The notes: generated from the sequence alone by a model not told the origin. Positions 8,543 through 16,648 are shown, counted from the first letter of the stretch. The stretch is DNA of 64,000 bases from Gemmatimonadota bacterium (GCA_021324635.1 JAJPIS010000107.1:1-64000), one strand, 5' to 3'. Numbers and translations are program-made.

Positions 8543-9982
8543 ATGTTGTTTCGTCGGATCTACCATCCTCGCCTTGCCCAGGCCAGTTACCTCGTCGCGT
8601 GCGCGCGCACCCGGGAGGCGATCGCCATCGATCCCACGCGCGACGTGGGGCAGTACCTGGCGGCCGCTCGGGCGGAGGGCGTGCGGATCGTCGCCGTGAC
8701 CGAGACGCACGTGCATGCCGACTTCATCTCGGGTGCGAGCGAGCTCGCCGCGGCCGCTGACGCCAGGCTCTACCTGTCCGGCGAAGGGCAGGGCCCCGGG
8801 TCGTACACGCCCGAGTATCTCGAGCGGAGCGGCGCTGTTCTCCTCCGCGACGGCGACACGATCGCGGTCGGCGCGGTGCGCATCCAGGTGCTCCACACAC
8901 CCGGGCACACGCCCGAGCACATCACCTTTCTCGTCACCGACACGGCCGCCGCCGACGAGCCGATGGGGGCCGTCACCGGCGACTTCGTGTTCGTGGGTGA
9001 CGTCGGGCGGCCCGATCTGCTGGAGCGCGCGCTCCAGATCGCCGGATCGTCGGACCGCGCCGCGCGCCAGTTGTTCGCATCTCTGGGTCGCCTCGCCGCG
9101 TATCCCGACTATCTCCAGCTCTGGCCCGGACACGGCGCCGGCTCGGCCTGCGGCAAAGGGTTGAGTGCCGTGCCGCAATCGACACTCGGCTACGAGCGTC
9201 GTCACAACTGGGCGTTCGGCGTTCGCGATGAAGACGCATTCGTCGCCCAGGTGCAGGCCGGCCAGCCGGAGCCGCCAGCGTACTTCGCCGCGACCAAGCG
9301 GATCAATCGGCAGGGAGGGGCAACGACGCCCGCCCCGCCACCACCCGCGTCGATGGACGCCGACGCCGTGCGTCGCGCGGCCGCCGCCGGCACACTGGTG
9401 ATCGATATCCGCCCCGCGTCCGATTTCGCGGCCGGACATCTGCCGGGGACGATCAGCATTCCGTACGAGCGATCGTTTCTCGCCTGGGCCGGATCGATCG
9501 TCCCGGACGGGAGCGACGCGATTCTCGTCGGTACCGCGCCCGCGCTGGACGATGCCGTCGCTGATCTCCGGCTCATTGGGATCGACCGGATCGTCGGCAC
9601 CGCATCGAGCGCCGCGCTCGAGGCCTGGCGACGGGCGGGCGGGCGGCTGCGCACGTTGACGAGCATCACCGCCGATGAGCTGGCCGCGCGCGTCCGCCAG
9701 GGCAGCGTGACGGTTGTCGACGTGCGCGAGCGCGCCGAGTGGGCGGCAGGACACATCGCGGGGGCGGTCCACGTCCCGCTGGGCCTCGTCCGCGACCGGG
9801 CCGGCGACCTGCCCCGGGACCGGCCGCTCGTCGTGCACTGCCAGTCGGGCGCGCGATCGACCATCGCCGGCAGCATTCTGCTCGCGGCCGGTGTCGACGC
9901 CGTCGAGAACCTTGCCGGCGGTCTCGCGGCCTGGCAGGGAGCGGGGCACGCGACCGATACCGGCACGAGCTCGGCGGCGTGA
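8543..9982 (+). CDS. Persulfide dioxygenase-like MBL hydrolase fused to two rhodanese domains
   Basis: Residues 1-250 are a metallo-beta-lactamase fold of the persulfide dioxygenase (ETHE1/BlhA) group. The iron-binding set is TETHVHAD (55-60), HTPGHTPEH (about 117-125), GDFVFVGDVGRPD and WPGHGAGS. Two rhodanese modules follow: the first (about 285-370) lacks an active-site Cys, and the second (375-470) has Cys433 in VHCQSGARS. Such fusions oxidise glutathione persulfide to sulfite and move sulfane sulfur. The length (479 residues) fits the MBL-rhodanese family. It lies 98 bases after the DsrE-like gene and 22 before the dihaem cytochrome, and probably shares their transcript. Confidence 0.87.
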   Translation: MLFRRIYHPRLAQASYLVACARTREAIAIDPTRDVGQYLAAARAEGVRIVAVTETHVHADFISGASELAAAADARLYLSGEGQGPGSYTPEYLERSGAVLLRDGDTIAVGAVRIQVLHTPGHTPEHITFLVTDTAAADEPMGAVTGDFVFVGDVGRPDLLERALQIAGSSDRAARQLFASLGRLAAYPDYLQLWPGHGAGSACGKGLSAVPQSTLGYERRHNWAFGVRDEDAFVAQVQAGQPEPPAYFAATKRINRQGGATTPAPPPPASMDADAVRRAAAAGTLVIDIRPASDFAAGHLPGTISIPYERSFLAWAGSIVPDGSDAILVGTAPALDDAVADLRLIGIDRIVGTASSAALEAWRRAGGRLRTLTSITADELAARVRQGSVTVVDVRERAEWAAGHIAGAVHVPLGLVRDRAGDLPRDRPLVVHCQSGARSTIAGSILLAAGVDAVENLAGGLAAWQGAGHATDTGTSSAA

Positions 9983-10004
9983 GTCCCTGGACATCCTGCC
10001 GGTG

Positions 10005-11099
10005 GTGAGCGACCGACGTCCGTCGCGCAGGGTGATCGCCGTCGCGATCGCATTCGCAGCCGCACTCGCGGGGACGGCGTGCAAGATCATCTCCCCCGTC
10101 CGGACCGTCGACATCCACGTTCCGTCGCGCGATGCAGACGCCGATACCGTCGACGGCTCGGTCGTGCCACCCGACTCCTCGATGCCGAGCGGACCGTTGG
10201 GCGCCGCACTGCGTCGCGGACGGGCCTTGCTCGAGCACACCCCCGAGAGCCTTCCCCGCTACGTCGGGTCCAACCTGCGCTGCGAGAGCTGCCATCTCGA
10301 CGGGGGCCGCCGCCCCGATGTCCTGCCGCTCCTGGGCGCGTTCGCCCGCTACCCGCGCTTCGCCGAGCGGACCGGTGCGGTCGTGACGATCGAGGATCGG
10401 GTCAATTACTGTCTGACCCGCAGTCTCACCGGGCGGCGGCTCCCGCCGTCCAGTCGCGAGATGGAAGACATCGTGAGCTATCTCGCGTACCTATCGACGG
10501 GCGTTCCGGCCGGCGCGCACGTGCGGGGCGAGGGCATCCCGCGGCTGCCCCGACTGACCGGGGACCCGGATCGAGGGAGTCCGCTCTTCGTCGCCAACTG
10601 CGCCCGGTGCCACGGCGCGGCGGGGCAGGGGGCGCAGGTCCCCAGAACCGGGTCGGCCACCCCTCCCCGGCTCGCCCCGGCGCTCTGGGGCGCGCGCTCC
10701 TTCAGCATCGGTGCCGGCCTGGCGCGCATCGAGCGGCTGGCGGCTTTCATCCGGTTGGCCATGCCCTACGACCGCCCAGGAACCCTGAGTGACCAGGACG
10801 CCTTCGACCTCGCGGCCTACATCCTGGCCCATCCCCGCCCGGACCTGCCGGGGAAGAGTCGAGACTGGCCGGGCGGCAACGCGCCCGCCGATGTGCCGTA
10901 CGCCACCCGCGGTCACGCGGGCCTCTCCCCGCCCCCGCTCATCCGCCGCGCCGGCGACACGGCGGCCATGATGGTACCGGCGCCCGAACCGGCCGAGCGC
11001 GCGGTCCCCCGCACCCCTCCCTACGGCTCGAGGGGCCGCACGTCCGGTTCTGTCCACGTGCGGCGGGCGGCCGGCGACATGAGGCGGTCGCGCGTGTAG
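10005..11099 (+). CDS. Dihaem c-type cytochrome, thiosulfate dehydrogenase (TsdA)-like
   Basis: This exported protein of 364 residues has two haem c sites, CESCH (about residue 93) and CARCH (about residue 199). The spacing and the conserved segment NYCLTRSLTGRRLPPSSREM, with its invariant Cys that serves as a haem ligand in TsdA, match thiosulfate dehydrogenase/tetrathionate reductase. The N-terminus is a hydrophobic signal ending GTACK, which could be a lipobox. GTG 10005 is the most likely start, with GTG 10002 as an alternative; no good ribosome site is seen, so coupling to the upstream gene is likely. Its 3' end overlaps the convergent gene below by 79 bases. The family assignment is good; thiosulfate as substrate is inferred. 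Confidence 0.78.
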   Translation: MSDRRPSRRVIAVAIAFAAALAGTACKIISPVRTVDIHVPSRDADADTVDGSVVPPDSSMPSGPLGAALRRGRALLEHTPESLPRYVGSNLRCESCHLDGGRRPDVLPLLGAFARYPRFAERTGAVVTIEDRVNYCLTRSLTGRRLPPSSREMEDIVSYLAYLSTGVPAGAHVRGEGIPRLPRLTGDPDRGSPLFVANCARCHGAAGQGAQVPRTGSATPPRLAPALWGARSFSIGAGLARIERLAAFIRLAMPYDRPGTLSDQDAFDLAAYILAHPRPDLPGKSRDWPGGNAPADVPYATRGHAGLSPPPLIRRAGDTAAMMVPAPEPAERAVPRTPPYGSRGRTSGSVHVRRAAGDMRRSRV

Positions 11100-11479
11100 T
11101 AGCGCAGCGGGAGCTGGCGGTCCGCGTGAGCCTCGACCACTCCGTTCACCAGCTCGGCCAGCGAGCGCTCGACCGGCATCTGCCGGAGCGCCCGGTCGAT
11201 CGCCCAGAGCCAGAACCCGGTCATGGTCTCGTGATAGCCGACCTTCATCGGCTCGTGGGCGTGCGCGGCGTTGTAGCGCTGGAGCGCGACACGCATCCGC
11301 GGCATCGCCTGGGCCCGTCCGTACCACAGCGTGTACCAGGTCCCGACCGCGAGGTGGGCCGCATGCGTCCACCGCCCATATGGGAGCGTCGTATCCTCGA
11401 ACGCCGCGACGAGGTCACGGATCTCGTCCGTCGTGCGAAACGCCGTGCGGTCGTCCGGGGCTGCGATGGGGGTGGTCAC
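11021..11479 (-). CDS. Conserved hypothetical protein, 152 residues
   Basis: I do not recognise a named domain. The protein is soluble and helical, with conserved-looking patches YGRWTHAAHLAVGTWYTL and YNAAHAHEPMKVGYHETMTGFW. Several His and aromatic residues in these resemble a family of small uncharacterised bacterial proteins with a WTH-AHL motif. It starts at GTG 11479, which overlaps the TGA of the upstream Lrp regulator (GTGA), so the two are translationally coupled. The 3' end runs 79 bases into the convergent cytochrome gene. Its tie to a metabolite-sensing Lrp regulator suggests a metabolic role; nothing more can be said. Confidence 0.7.
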   Translation of the reverse strand: MTTPIAAPDDRTAFRTTDEIRDLVAAFEDTTLPYGRWTHAAHLAVGTWYTLWYGRAQAMPRMRVALQRYNAAHAHEPMKVGYHETMTGFWLWAIDRALRQMPVERSLAELVNGVVEAHADRQLPLRYYTRDRLMSPAARRTWTEPDVRPLEP

Positions 11480-12000
11480 GTCTGACGGTGCCTCGGTCGG
11501 CCCCTGGCCGCCGGTGACCGGCCCGCGTCGGGCGGGCGGAGCGGCCGGTCACCGGAGACGGGGACAGCGGTCGTCTCCTTGAGGGTGCGCAGCACGACGG
11601 TCGTCCGTGTGCGCACGACACCGCCGATGGACTTGAGCTCGTCCGTGAGCAGCCGCTCCAGATCCGCGGTATCGCGGCACCGGATCTTCAACAAAAAGTC
11701 GTCCTCGCCCGCCACGTGATGGCACTCCTGCACCTCCGGCAGGGCCTTCACGCGCGTGAGGAGCGCCGCGCGGTCCCGGGGCCGATCGAGCGAGACGGCG
11801 ACGAAGGCGGCGAGGCCGACGCCCACCGCCTGCGGGTCGACGACCGCCGTGTAGCGGCGGATGATCCCACGCTCCTCGAGCCGCCGCACCCGCTCGGCCG
11901 CCGCCGGCCCGGTCATCCCGAGCATCTCGCCCAATCCCGCCCAGCTCTCCCGGCCCGACGACTGCAACGCCTCGAGTGCTTTGATATCGAGCGTATCCAT
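11476..12000 (-). CDS. Lrp/AsnC family transcriptional regulator
   Basis: An N-terminal AsnC helix-turn-helix (LDIKALEALQSSGRESWAGLGEMLGMTGPAAAERVRRLEERGII) is followed by a RAM ligand-binding domain (VAVSLDRPRDRAALLTRVKALPEVQECHHVAGEDDFLLKIR). These regulators sense amino acids as octamers. Two Met codons are possible, at 12006 and 12000; the promoter placed just upstream would put the transcript start at the second ATG, so I use 12000. The protein has a basic C-terminal extension (about 25 residues) beyond the usual 150. It is coupled to the following small gene, and a leucine dehydrogenase lies 1.1 kb away. Confidence 0.88.
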   Translation of the reverse strand: MDTLDIKALEALQSSGRESWAGLGEMLGMTGPAAAERVRRLEERGIIRRYTAVVDPQAVGVGLAAFVAVSLDRPRDRAALLTRVKALPEVQECHHVAGEDDFLLKIRCRDTADLERLLTDELKSIGGVVRTRTTVVLRTLKETTAVPVSGDRPLRPPDAGRSPAARGRPRHRQT

Positions 12001-12006
12001 GGGCAT

Positions 12007-12049
12007 ATACTAACGAAAGCATGGCGCTATGGCAATGTTACAATGCTTT
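12007..12049 (-). promoter_or_regulatory. Promoter and possible autoregulatory operator of the Lrp gene
   Basis: On the minus strand, TTGCCA (12035-12030) and TAGTAT (12012-12007) are separated by exactly 17 bases. This places the transcription start at about 12000, which is the A of the second ATG, so the message may be leaderless. An inverted repeat AAAGCAT (12016-12022) / ATGCTTT (12043-12049) brackets the -35 box, where an autorepressing Lrp protein would bind. The AT-rich makeup stands out from the surrounding sequence. Confidence 0.5.
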
Positions 12050-12084
12050 GAGTGGGATGCACCCGATCTCGGGGCGTGCGCGCC

Positions 12085-12975
12085 TCAGAGCGGGCGAGCG
12101 GACAGCGCTGTCGCGATGAAGTAGTCGAGCGGCTTGGACCGGCGGTGCGGGCGATAGAGGAGGACGATCTCGGCCGCCGCCTGAGCGCCTCGCAACGTGC
12201 GGTAGGCGACGCCGACGCGCTGGAGGTTCCGCACCGACGCGGGGACGAGTGCCACGCCCAGCCCGGCCGCGACGAGGCTCAGGATCGTCTCGTACTCGGC
12301 GCACTCGCACCGCACCGTGGGCTCGAACCCGGCGGTCCGGCACATGCCCGTGACCAGGTCGTGGAACGGCGGCGCGAGGTGCCGCGGAAAGAGAATCAGC
12401 GGCTCGCCATCGAGACTGGAGAGGGCGACCGTCTGGCGGCGGGCGAGCGCGTGATCCCCCGGAAGAGCGGCGACGAACGGCTCTCGCCGCACGATCTCCG
12501 CCGACCATGCGCCCGGCGACACCGGCCCGCGGACGAGCGCCACATCCAGCAGGTCGTGGTCCAGCGCCTGCAGCTGCGACTCGGTCGTCCCCTCGATCAG
12601 CTCCAGATGGATCCCGGGGTGCGCGGCCCGGTACGCGCGCACCAGCTCGGGCAGTCCGGCGAGCGCGGCGGAATCCGTGAACCCGACCCGCAGCCGGTCG
12701 ACCTCTCCCCGCCCCGCGCGCTGCGCCGCGGCGACCGAGCGGGCCGCCTCGGCGAGCGTCCGCCGGGCGCCGTCCAACAGCGCCGTCCCGGCCGGGGTCA
12801 GCTCGACGCGACGACTCGTGCGGACGAAGACGGAGGTGCCGAGGATCGATTCCAGCTGGCGAATCTGCTGGCTCAGCGGCGGCTGCGACACATTGAGGCG
12901 TCGCGCCGCCCGGCCAAAGTGGAGCTCCTCGGCCACGGCCACGAAGTACCGCAGGTGCCGCAGCTCAACGCCCAT
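12085..12975 (-). CDS. LysR family transcriptional regulator
   Basis: This is a full-length LysR protein of 296 residues. The DNA-binding domain is at the start (ELRHLRYFVAVAEELHFGRAARRLNVSQPPLSQQIRQLESILG), and a periplasmic-binding-protein-like effector domain runs from residue 90 (LRVGFTDSAALAGLPELVRAYRAAHPGIHLELIEG). The sequence is close to the group that regulates aromatic or amino-acid catabolism, but the effector cannot be named. It is divergently placed from leucine dehydrogenase with a 154-base shared upstream region, the usual LysR arrangement. Control of that gene is therefore the simplest guess. Confidence 0.88.
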   Translation of the reverse strand: MGVELRHLRYFVAVAEELHFGRAARRLNVSQPPLSQQIRQLESILGTSVFVRTSRRVELTPAGTALLDGARRTLAEAARSVAAAQRAGRGEVDRLRVGFTDSAALAGLPELVRAYRAAHPGIHLELIEGTTESQLQALDHDLLDVALVRGPVSPGAWSAEIVRREPFVAALPGDHALARRQTVALSSLDGEPLILFPRHLAPPFHDLVTGMCRTAGFEPTVRCECAEYETILSLVAAGLGVALVPASVRNLQRVGVAYRTLRGAQAAAEIVLLYRPHRRSKPLDYFIATALSARPL

Positions 12976-13005
12976 TCAGACCCTCGGCGTATCGATCAGG
13001 ACGAA

Positions 13006-13015
13006 CAATATATTG
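13006..13015. promoter_or_regulatory. AT-rich palindrome between LysR and leucine dehydrogenase genes
   Basis: CAATATATTG is a perfect 10-base palindrome in the divergent upstream region, 30 bases from the LysR start codon. It is a plausible regulator site. A near copy, CAATACATTG, lies upstream of the P450 gene at 16639-16648. Confidence 0.25.
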
Positions 13016-13129
13016 GCCGTCCTCCTGACGGGCGGCCATCCTCGATGTCGCGGCGGACGACCGGCGGCCCATGGGAGCGTCCGCCTCGGGCAGCCCCGCA
13101 CGGCAGACGTTCACCCTTGGAGGCACGAC

Positions 13130-14218
13130 ATGACAGCGGCGACCGCATCCCCGGCGGCAGCAGGCAGCGCACCCGGCGTCTTCGGGAGGATGGCCGCGCA
13201 GGGCCACGAGGACGTGCATTTTGTGTCCGATCCGGCAAGCGGCTACCGGGGCATCATCGCCATCCACGACACCCGCCTCGGTCCATCGCTCGGGGGCACT
13301 CGCCTCTGGGCGTACGAGAGCGAGGAGGCCGCCCTGACCGATGCGCTCCGGCTCGCGGCTGGCATGACGTACAAGTCGGCGGCCGCCGGGATGCCGTTTG
13401 GGGGAGGGAAGTCGGTCGTGATCGCCGACGCGTCCCGGATCGATCGGCCCGCCCTGTTCCGGGCGCACGGCCGGGCCGTGGAGCATCTCGGCGGTCGCTA
13501 CATCACGTCGGTCGACATCGGTACCGGCCCCGACGACATGGTCCATGTTCGGCGCGAGACGCGCCACGTCGCAGGGCTCCCGGAGCCCTTCGGCGACCCG
13601 TCACCGGCCACCGCCCGCGGCGTGCATCGGGCCATCCTCGGGGCCGTCAAGCACCTGAGGGGCTCCGACGACCTCGCCGGACGCACGGTGGCGATTCAGG
13701 GGTGCGGGCACGTCGGCTATCATCTCGCCCGGCTGCTCCGCGACTCCGGCGCCCGCATCGTGGCGAGCGACACCGTGGCGGAGCGCGCCCAGCGCGTGGC
13801 TCGCGAGTTCGGCGCCCAGTTGGTCGCCCCGACCGAGATCCTGTCGGCGGCGGTCGACGTCCTCGCGCCCTGTGCCTTCGGCGCCGTGCTATCGGCGACC
13901 ACGATTCCGCAGTTGCGGTGCAGCGTGGTCGCCGGGGCCGCCAACAACCAGCTCCAGCGAGACTCCGATGGCGCGCTCCTCGAGCAGCACGGGATCGCCT
14001 ACGCGCCCGACTTCATCGCCAACGCGGGCGGTGTCGTCTACCTGGGCCAGGAGGTGCTGGGCTGGAGCGCCGATCGCACCCTGGCAAACGTCGATCGGAT
14101 CTATGACACCGTCCAGGAGACCTTTGCCCTGGCCGCCGAGCAACGGATCCCGACCAGCCAGGCCGCCCTTCGGATCGCCGAGCGGCGGCTGGAGTCGGCT
14201 GGCGCGGCGCCGTCGTGA
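13130..14218 (+). CDS. Leucine dehydrogenase (Glu/Leu/Phe/Val dehydrogenase family)
   Basis: This NAD-dependent amino-acid dehydrogenase has 362 residues. The N-terminal catalytic domain carries the two active-site lysines in YKSAAAGMPFGGGKSVV (Lys82 and Lys94). The Rossmann domain begins with VAIQGCGHVGYHLA near residue 188. The length and the TRLWAY and DIGTG motifs fit Leu/Val/Phe dehydrogenases rather than the longer glutamate enzymes. It deaminates branched-chain amino acids to 2-oxoacids. ATG 13130 follows TTGGAGG by six bases. Neighbouring Lrp and LysR genes suggest regulation by amino acids. Its 3' end is only 12 bases from panB, convergent, which uses the oxoacid of valine. Confidence 0.9.
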   Translation: MTAATASPAAAGSAPGVFGRMAAQGHEDVHFVSDPASGYRGIIAIHDTRLGPSLGGTRLWAYESEEAALTDALRLAAGMTYKSAAAGMPFGGGKSVVIADASRIDRPALFRAHGRAVEHLGGRYITSVDIGTGPDDMVHVRRETRHVAGLPEPFGDPSPATARGVHRAILGAVKHLRGSDDLAGRTVAIQGCGHVGYHLARLLRDSGARIVASDTVAERAQRVAREFGAQLVAPTEILSAAVDVLAPCAFGAVLSATTIPQLRCSVVAGAANNQLQRDSDGALLEQHGIAYAPDFIANAGGVVYLGQEVLGWSADRTLANVDRIYDTVQETFALAAEQRIPTSQAALRIAERRLESAGAAPS

Positions 14219-14230
14219 GCCCGTCGCGTC

Positions 14231-15073
14231 TCAGCGATGCGAGTGGTCGCTGTCCGGGAAGCGGCCGTCGCGCACCTCGTCCGCGAAGCAGGCGACCGCA
14301 CCGCGCACGGCGTCCGCGAGCTGCGCGTAGCGCTTGACGAACTTTGCCTGGAAGCCGTCGTTGAGCCCGAGCATGTCGTGCAGCACGAGCACCTGGCCGT
14401 CGCAGTGCGGACCGGCTCCGATGCCGATCGTCGGGATGGTCAGGCGCTCGGTCACGCGCTGCGCGACCGCGGCACTCATGAATTCCAGCACGAGCGCGAA
14501 CGCGCCGGCCGCTTCGAGGGCGAGCGCGTCGTCCTCGAGACGGGCTGCCGCACCCTCCGCGCGGCCCTGCACACGAATGCCACCGAGCACGTGCAGGGCT
14601 TGCGGGGTGAAGCCGACATGCCCCATCACCGGAATCCCCGCGTCGATCAGCGCCCGAACCGTCGGAGCGTAGCGCCGTCCGCCCTCGAGCTTGACCGCTC
14701 CCGCGCCGGTGCGCTTGAGGATCCGGCCGGCGTTGCGGACCGCGTCCCGTGGGGAGATCTGGTAGGAGAGGAAGGGCAGGTCGACGACGACGAGTGCGCG
14801 GGTAGTGCCACGTTGGACGCTCCGGCCGTGGTAGATCATCTGCCCGAGCGTCGCCGGGAGCGTGGTCTCCTCTCCGGCCAGCACCGACGCCACGGAGTCC
14901 CCCACGAGGATCATGTCGACGCCGGCGCCGTCGACGAGCGCGGCGAACAGGGCGTCGTACGCGGTGAGCATCACGATCTTGCGACCGGTGCGCTTCATCG
15001 CGACGATGTCCGCCGTGCTCACCCGGCGGGGGTTGGTGGTGGGGCGTGTCCCAGAAGCGGGCTCGGAGCTCAT
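14231..15073 (-). CDS. panB: 3-methyl-2-oxobutanoate hydroxymethyltransferase (PanB)
   Basis: PanB makes ketopantoate from 2-oxoisovalerate and methylene-tetrahydrofolate, the first step of pantothenate synthesis. The protein has 280 residues, typical for the family. It shows MLTAYDALFAALVDGAGVDMILVGDSV (Mg and substrate ligands), YHGRSVQRGT, AGAVKLEGG, VMGHVGFTPQ, VLEFMSAAVAQRVTERLTIPTIGIGAGPHCDGQVLV and HDMLGL, which cover the family signatures. ATG 15073 is preferred over GTG 15100. It follows the P450 and ferredoxin genes on the same strand with about 30 bases between, so it may be co-transcribed with them, which is unusual for panB. Confidence 0.93.
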   Translation of the reverse strand: MSSEPASGTRPTTNPRRVSTADIVAMKRTGRKIVMLTAYDALFAALVDGAGVDMILVGDSVASVLAGEETTLPATLGQMIYHGRSVQRGTTRALVVVDLPFLSYQISPRDAVRNAGRILKRTGAGAVKLEGGRRYAPTVRALIDAGIPVMGHVGFTPQALHVLGGIRVQGRAEGAAARLEDDALALEAAGAFALVLEFMSAAVAQRVTERLTIPTIGIGAGPHCDGQVLVLHDMLGLNDGFQAKFVKRYAQLADAVRGAVACFADEVRDGRFPDSDHSHR

Positions 15074-15103
15074 CGACCGGAGGATGCCCGAGCGGGGCAC
15101 CGG

Positions 15104-15334
15104 CTAGGGGAGGAGTGACTCGACGGGGTCGTCGCTGTCGGCGACGTCGACGTGGATTGCGCCCACCGGACAGTGGCTCGCCGCTCGGAGGATGTCCGCC
15201 TCCGGAGCGCCGTTGGGATCGACGACCTCGGACTGGCGCGCGGCGTTGTGCCTGAAGACGGCGGGAGCGATCGCGAGACAGGAGCCGTGGCCCACGCACA
15301 GGTCCTGATCGACGGAGACACGGAGCCGGCCCAT
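15104..15334 (-). CDS. 3Fe-4S ferredoxin, P450 redox partner
   Basis: This small ferredoxin of 76 residues carries a Cys-Val-Gly-His-Gly-Ser-Cys pattern near the start and AASHCPVGAI near the end. Gly-His replaces the second Cys of a 4Fe-4S motif, the hallmark of the [3Fe-4S] ferredoxins that serve bacterial P450s. It lies only eight bases after the P450 gene, which strongly supports that role. It would pass electrons from an unseen ferredoxin reductase to the P450 in the cytoplasm. Confidence 0.9.
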   Translation of the reverse strand: MGRLRVSVDQDLCVGHGSCLAIAPAVFRHNAARQSEVVDPNGAPEADILRAASHCPVGAIHVDVADSDDPVESLLP

Positions 15335-15342
15335 ATCGCGAC

Positions 15343-16563
15343 CTACCGCCAGCGAACCGGCAGTGACTTGAGGGACCGAAACTGCACGCTCGGCTGATAC
15401 TCCAGCGCGTTCGCCTCGAGCTCGATCTCCGGCAATCGCTCGGCGAGCGCGCGGAAGACCTCCTGTCCCTCGATCCGCGCGAGTGCCGACCCCAAGCAGT
15501 AGTGGACGCCCGCGCCGAACGCGACGTGCGGATTCGGCTGGCGGGTGATGTCGAACACGTCCGGATGCGAAAACGCGGCCGGGTCACGATTCGCGGCCGC
15601 CATGATCCAGCGAATCCGGTCCCCGCGGCGGATTGTCTTGCCGCCGAGCGTCACGTCCGTGGTCGCAATCCGTTGCGTGGATTTCACCGGCGGGTCGAAG
15701 CGGAGACACTCCTCCGTGGCGAGCCGTGCCGCCCGTGCTGGATCGGCCCGAAGGCGCGCCCACTCTCCGGGGTGGCGGAGGAATGCCAGGGTCCCATTGC
15801 AGATCAGATTCATGGTCGTCTCGTGACCCGCAAAGAGCAGGAGGGCCGTGTTCACGAGCACCTGATGGCGATCGAATACCCCGGTGCGCTCACCGGCGGC
15901 GAGCACCGAGATGAAGTCGTCGCCGGGCTGCCCGATGCGGCGGTCGACCAGCGGCGAGACATACTCCATCATCCCACGAATGCCGTCCATCAAGGGACGC
16001 AACCGGTACGGCTCACCGCGGTTGATGTAGAGCAACTTGTCGGCGAGGTCCCGTAAGAGCTCCCGGTCCTCCTCGGGCACTCCCATCATCCGCGTGATCA
16101 CCCGGACGGGCAGGGGCGCCGCGAGCTCGGTCAGGACGTCCATGCGTCCCCGAGGCTCGGCCCCGTCCAGGAGCTCCGCCACCGCCGCGCGCACGAACGG
16201 ACGCCAGGACTCCATCGCCGCCGGCGTGAAGTACTCGTGGACGACGCCACGCATCGCGAGATGGGCCGGGCGGTCCTGCTCGACGAGCTGGTCGGCGCGG
16301 AACGCCCGAACGTCGTCGAACAGCGGCGCATCCTCCGGGTCGACCGGCGGGTGGGGCGGCCGGCGGTCGTTGCGGATCACGGCCGACGAAAACAGCTCGT
16401 GGTTCCGGATCATCCACACCACGTCGTCGTACCGGGTCACGACCCAGAGCTGAAACGGCTCGTTCCAGTGCACCGGGTCGCAGCTGCGGAGCCGGGCAAA
16501 GAACGGATACGGATCCTGGATCACGTCCGGTGCAAACAGCGCGTCGAGATCGATGTCGGCCAT
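15343..16563 (-). CDS. Cytochrome P450
   Basis: This is a soluble bacterial class I P450 of 406 residues. The I-helix motif is LLFAGHETTMNLI, the K-helix ExxR is in TEECLRFDPPV, and the haem loop is AFGAGVHYCLGSALAR with the thiolate ligand at about Cys356. The frame extends upstream to 16641, but ATG 16563 (MADIDLDALFAPDVIQDPYPF) matches the family start. The substrate is unknown; the sequence is of the general CYP107/CYP105-like soluble type. It heads a run with its ferredoxin and panB. Confidence 0.92.
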   Translation of the reverse strand: MADIDLDALFAPDVIQDPYPFFARLRSCDPVHWNEPFQLWVVTRYDDVVWMIRNHELFSSAVIRNDRRPPHPPVDPEDAPLFDDVRAFRADQLVEQDRPAHLAMRGVVHEYFTPAAMESWRPFVRAAVAELLDGAEPRGRMDVLTELAAPLPVRVITRMMGVPEEDRELLRDLADKLLYINRGEPYRLRPLMDGIRGMMEYVSPLVDRRIGQPGDDFISVLAAGERTGVFDRHQVLVNTALLLFAGHETTMNLICNGTLAFLRHPGEWARLRADPARAARLATEECLRFDPPVKSTQRIATTDVTLGGKTIRRGDRIRWIMAAANRDPAAFSHPDVFDITRQPNPHVAFGAGVHYCLGSALARIEGQEVFRALAERLPEIELEANALEYQPSVQFRSLKSLPVRWR

Positions 16564-16638
16564 ATCCAGTCCGTCCCTCGCGCGCCGGTCCCACCGCTCA
16601 GACCCGCCGCGAATGTTCGCGGAGGCGCTCGATACGTC

Positions 16639-16648
16639 CAATACATTG
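16639..16648. promoter_or_regulatory. Palindrome-like motif upstream of the P450 gene
   Basis: CAATACATTG, about 76 bases before the P450 start, differs by one base from the perfect palindrome CAATATATTG at 13006-13015. Both are preceded by ACG two bases upstream. It could be a shared operator; two occurrences are weak support. Confidence 0.2.
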
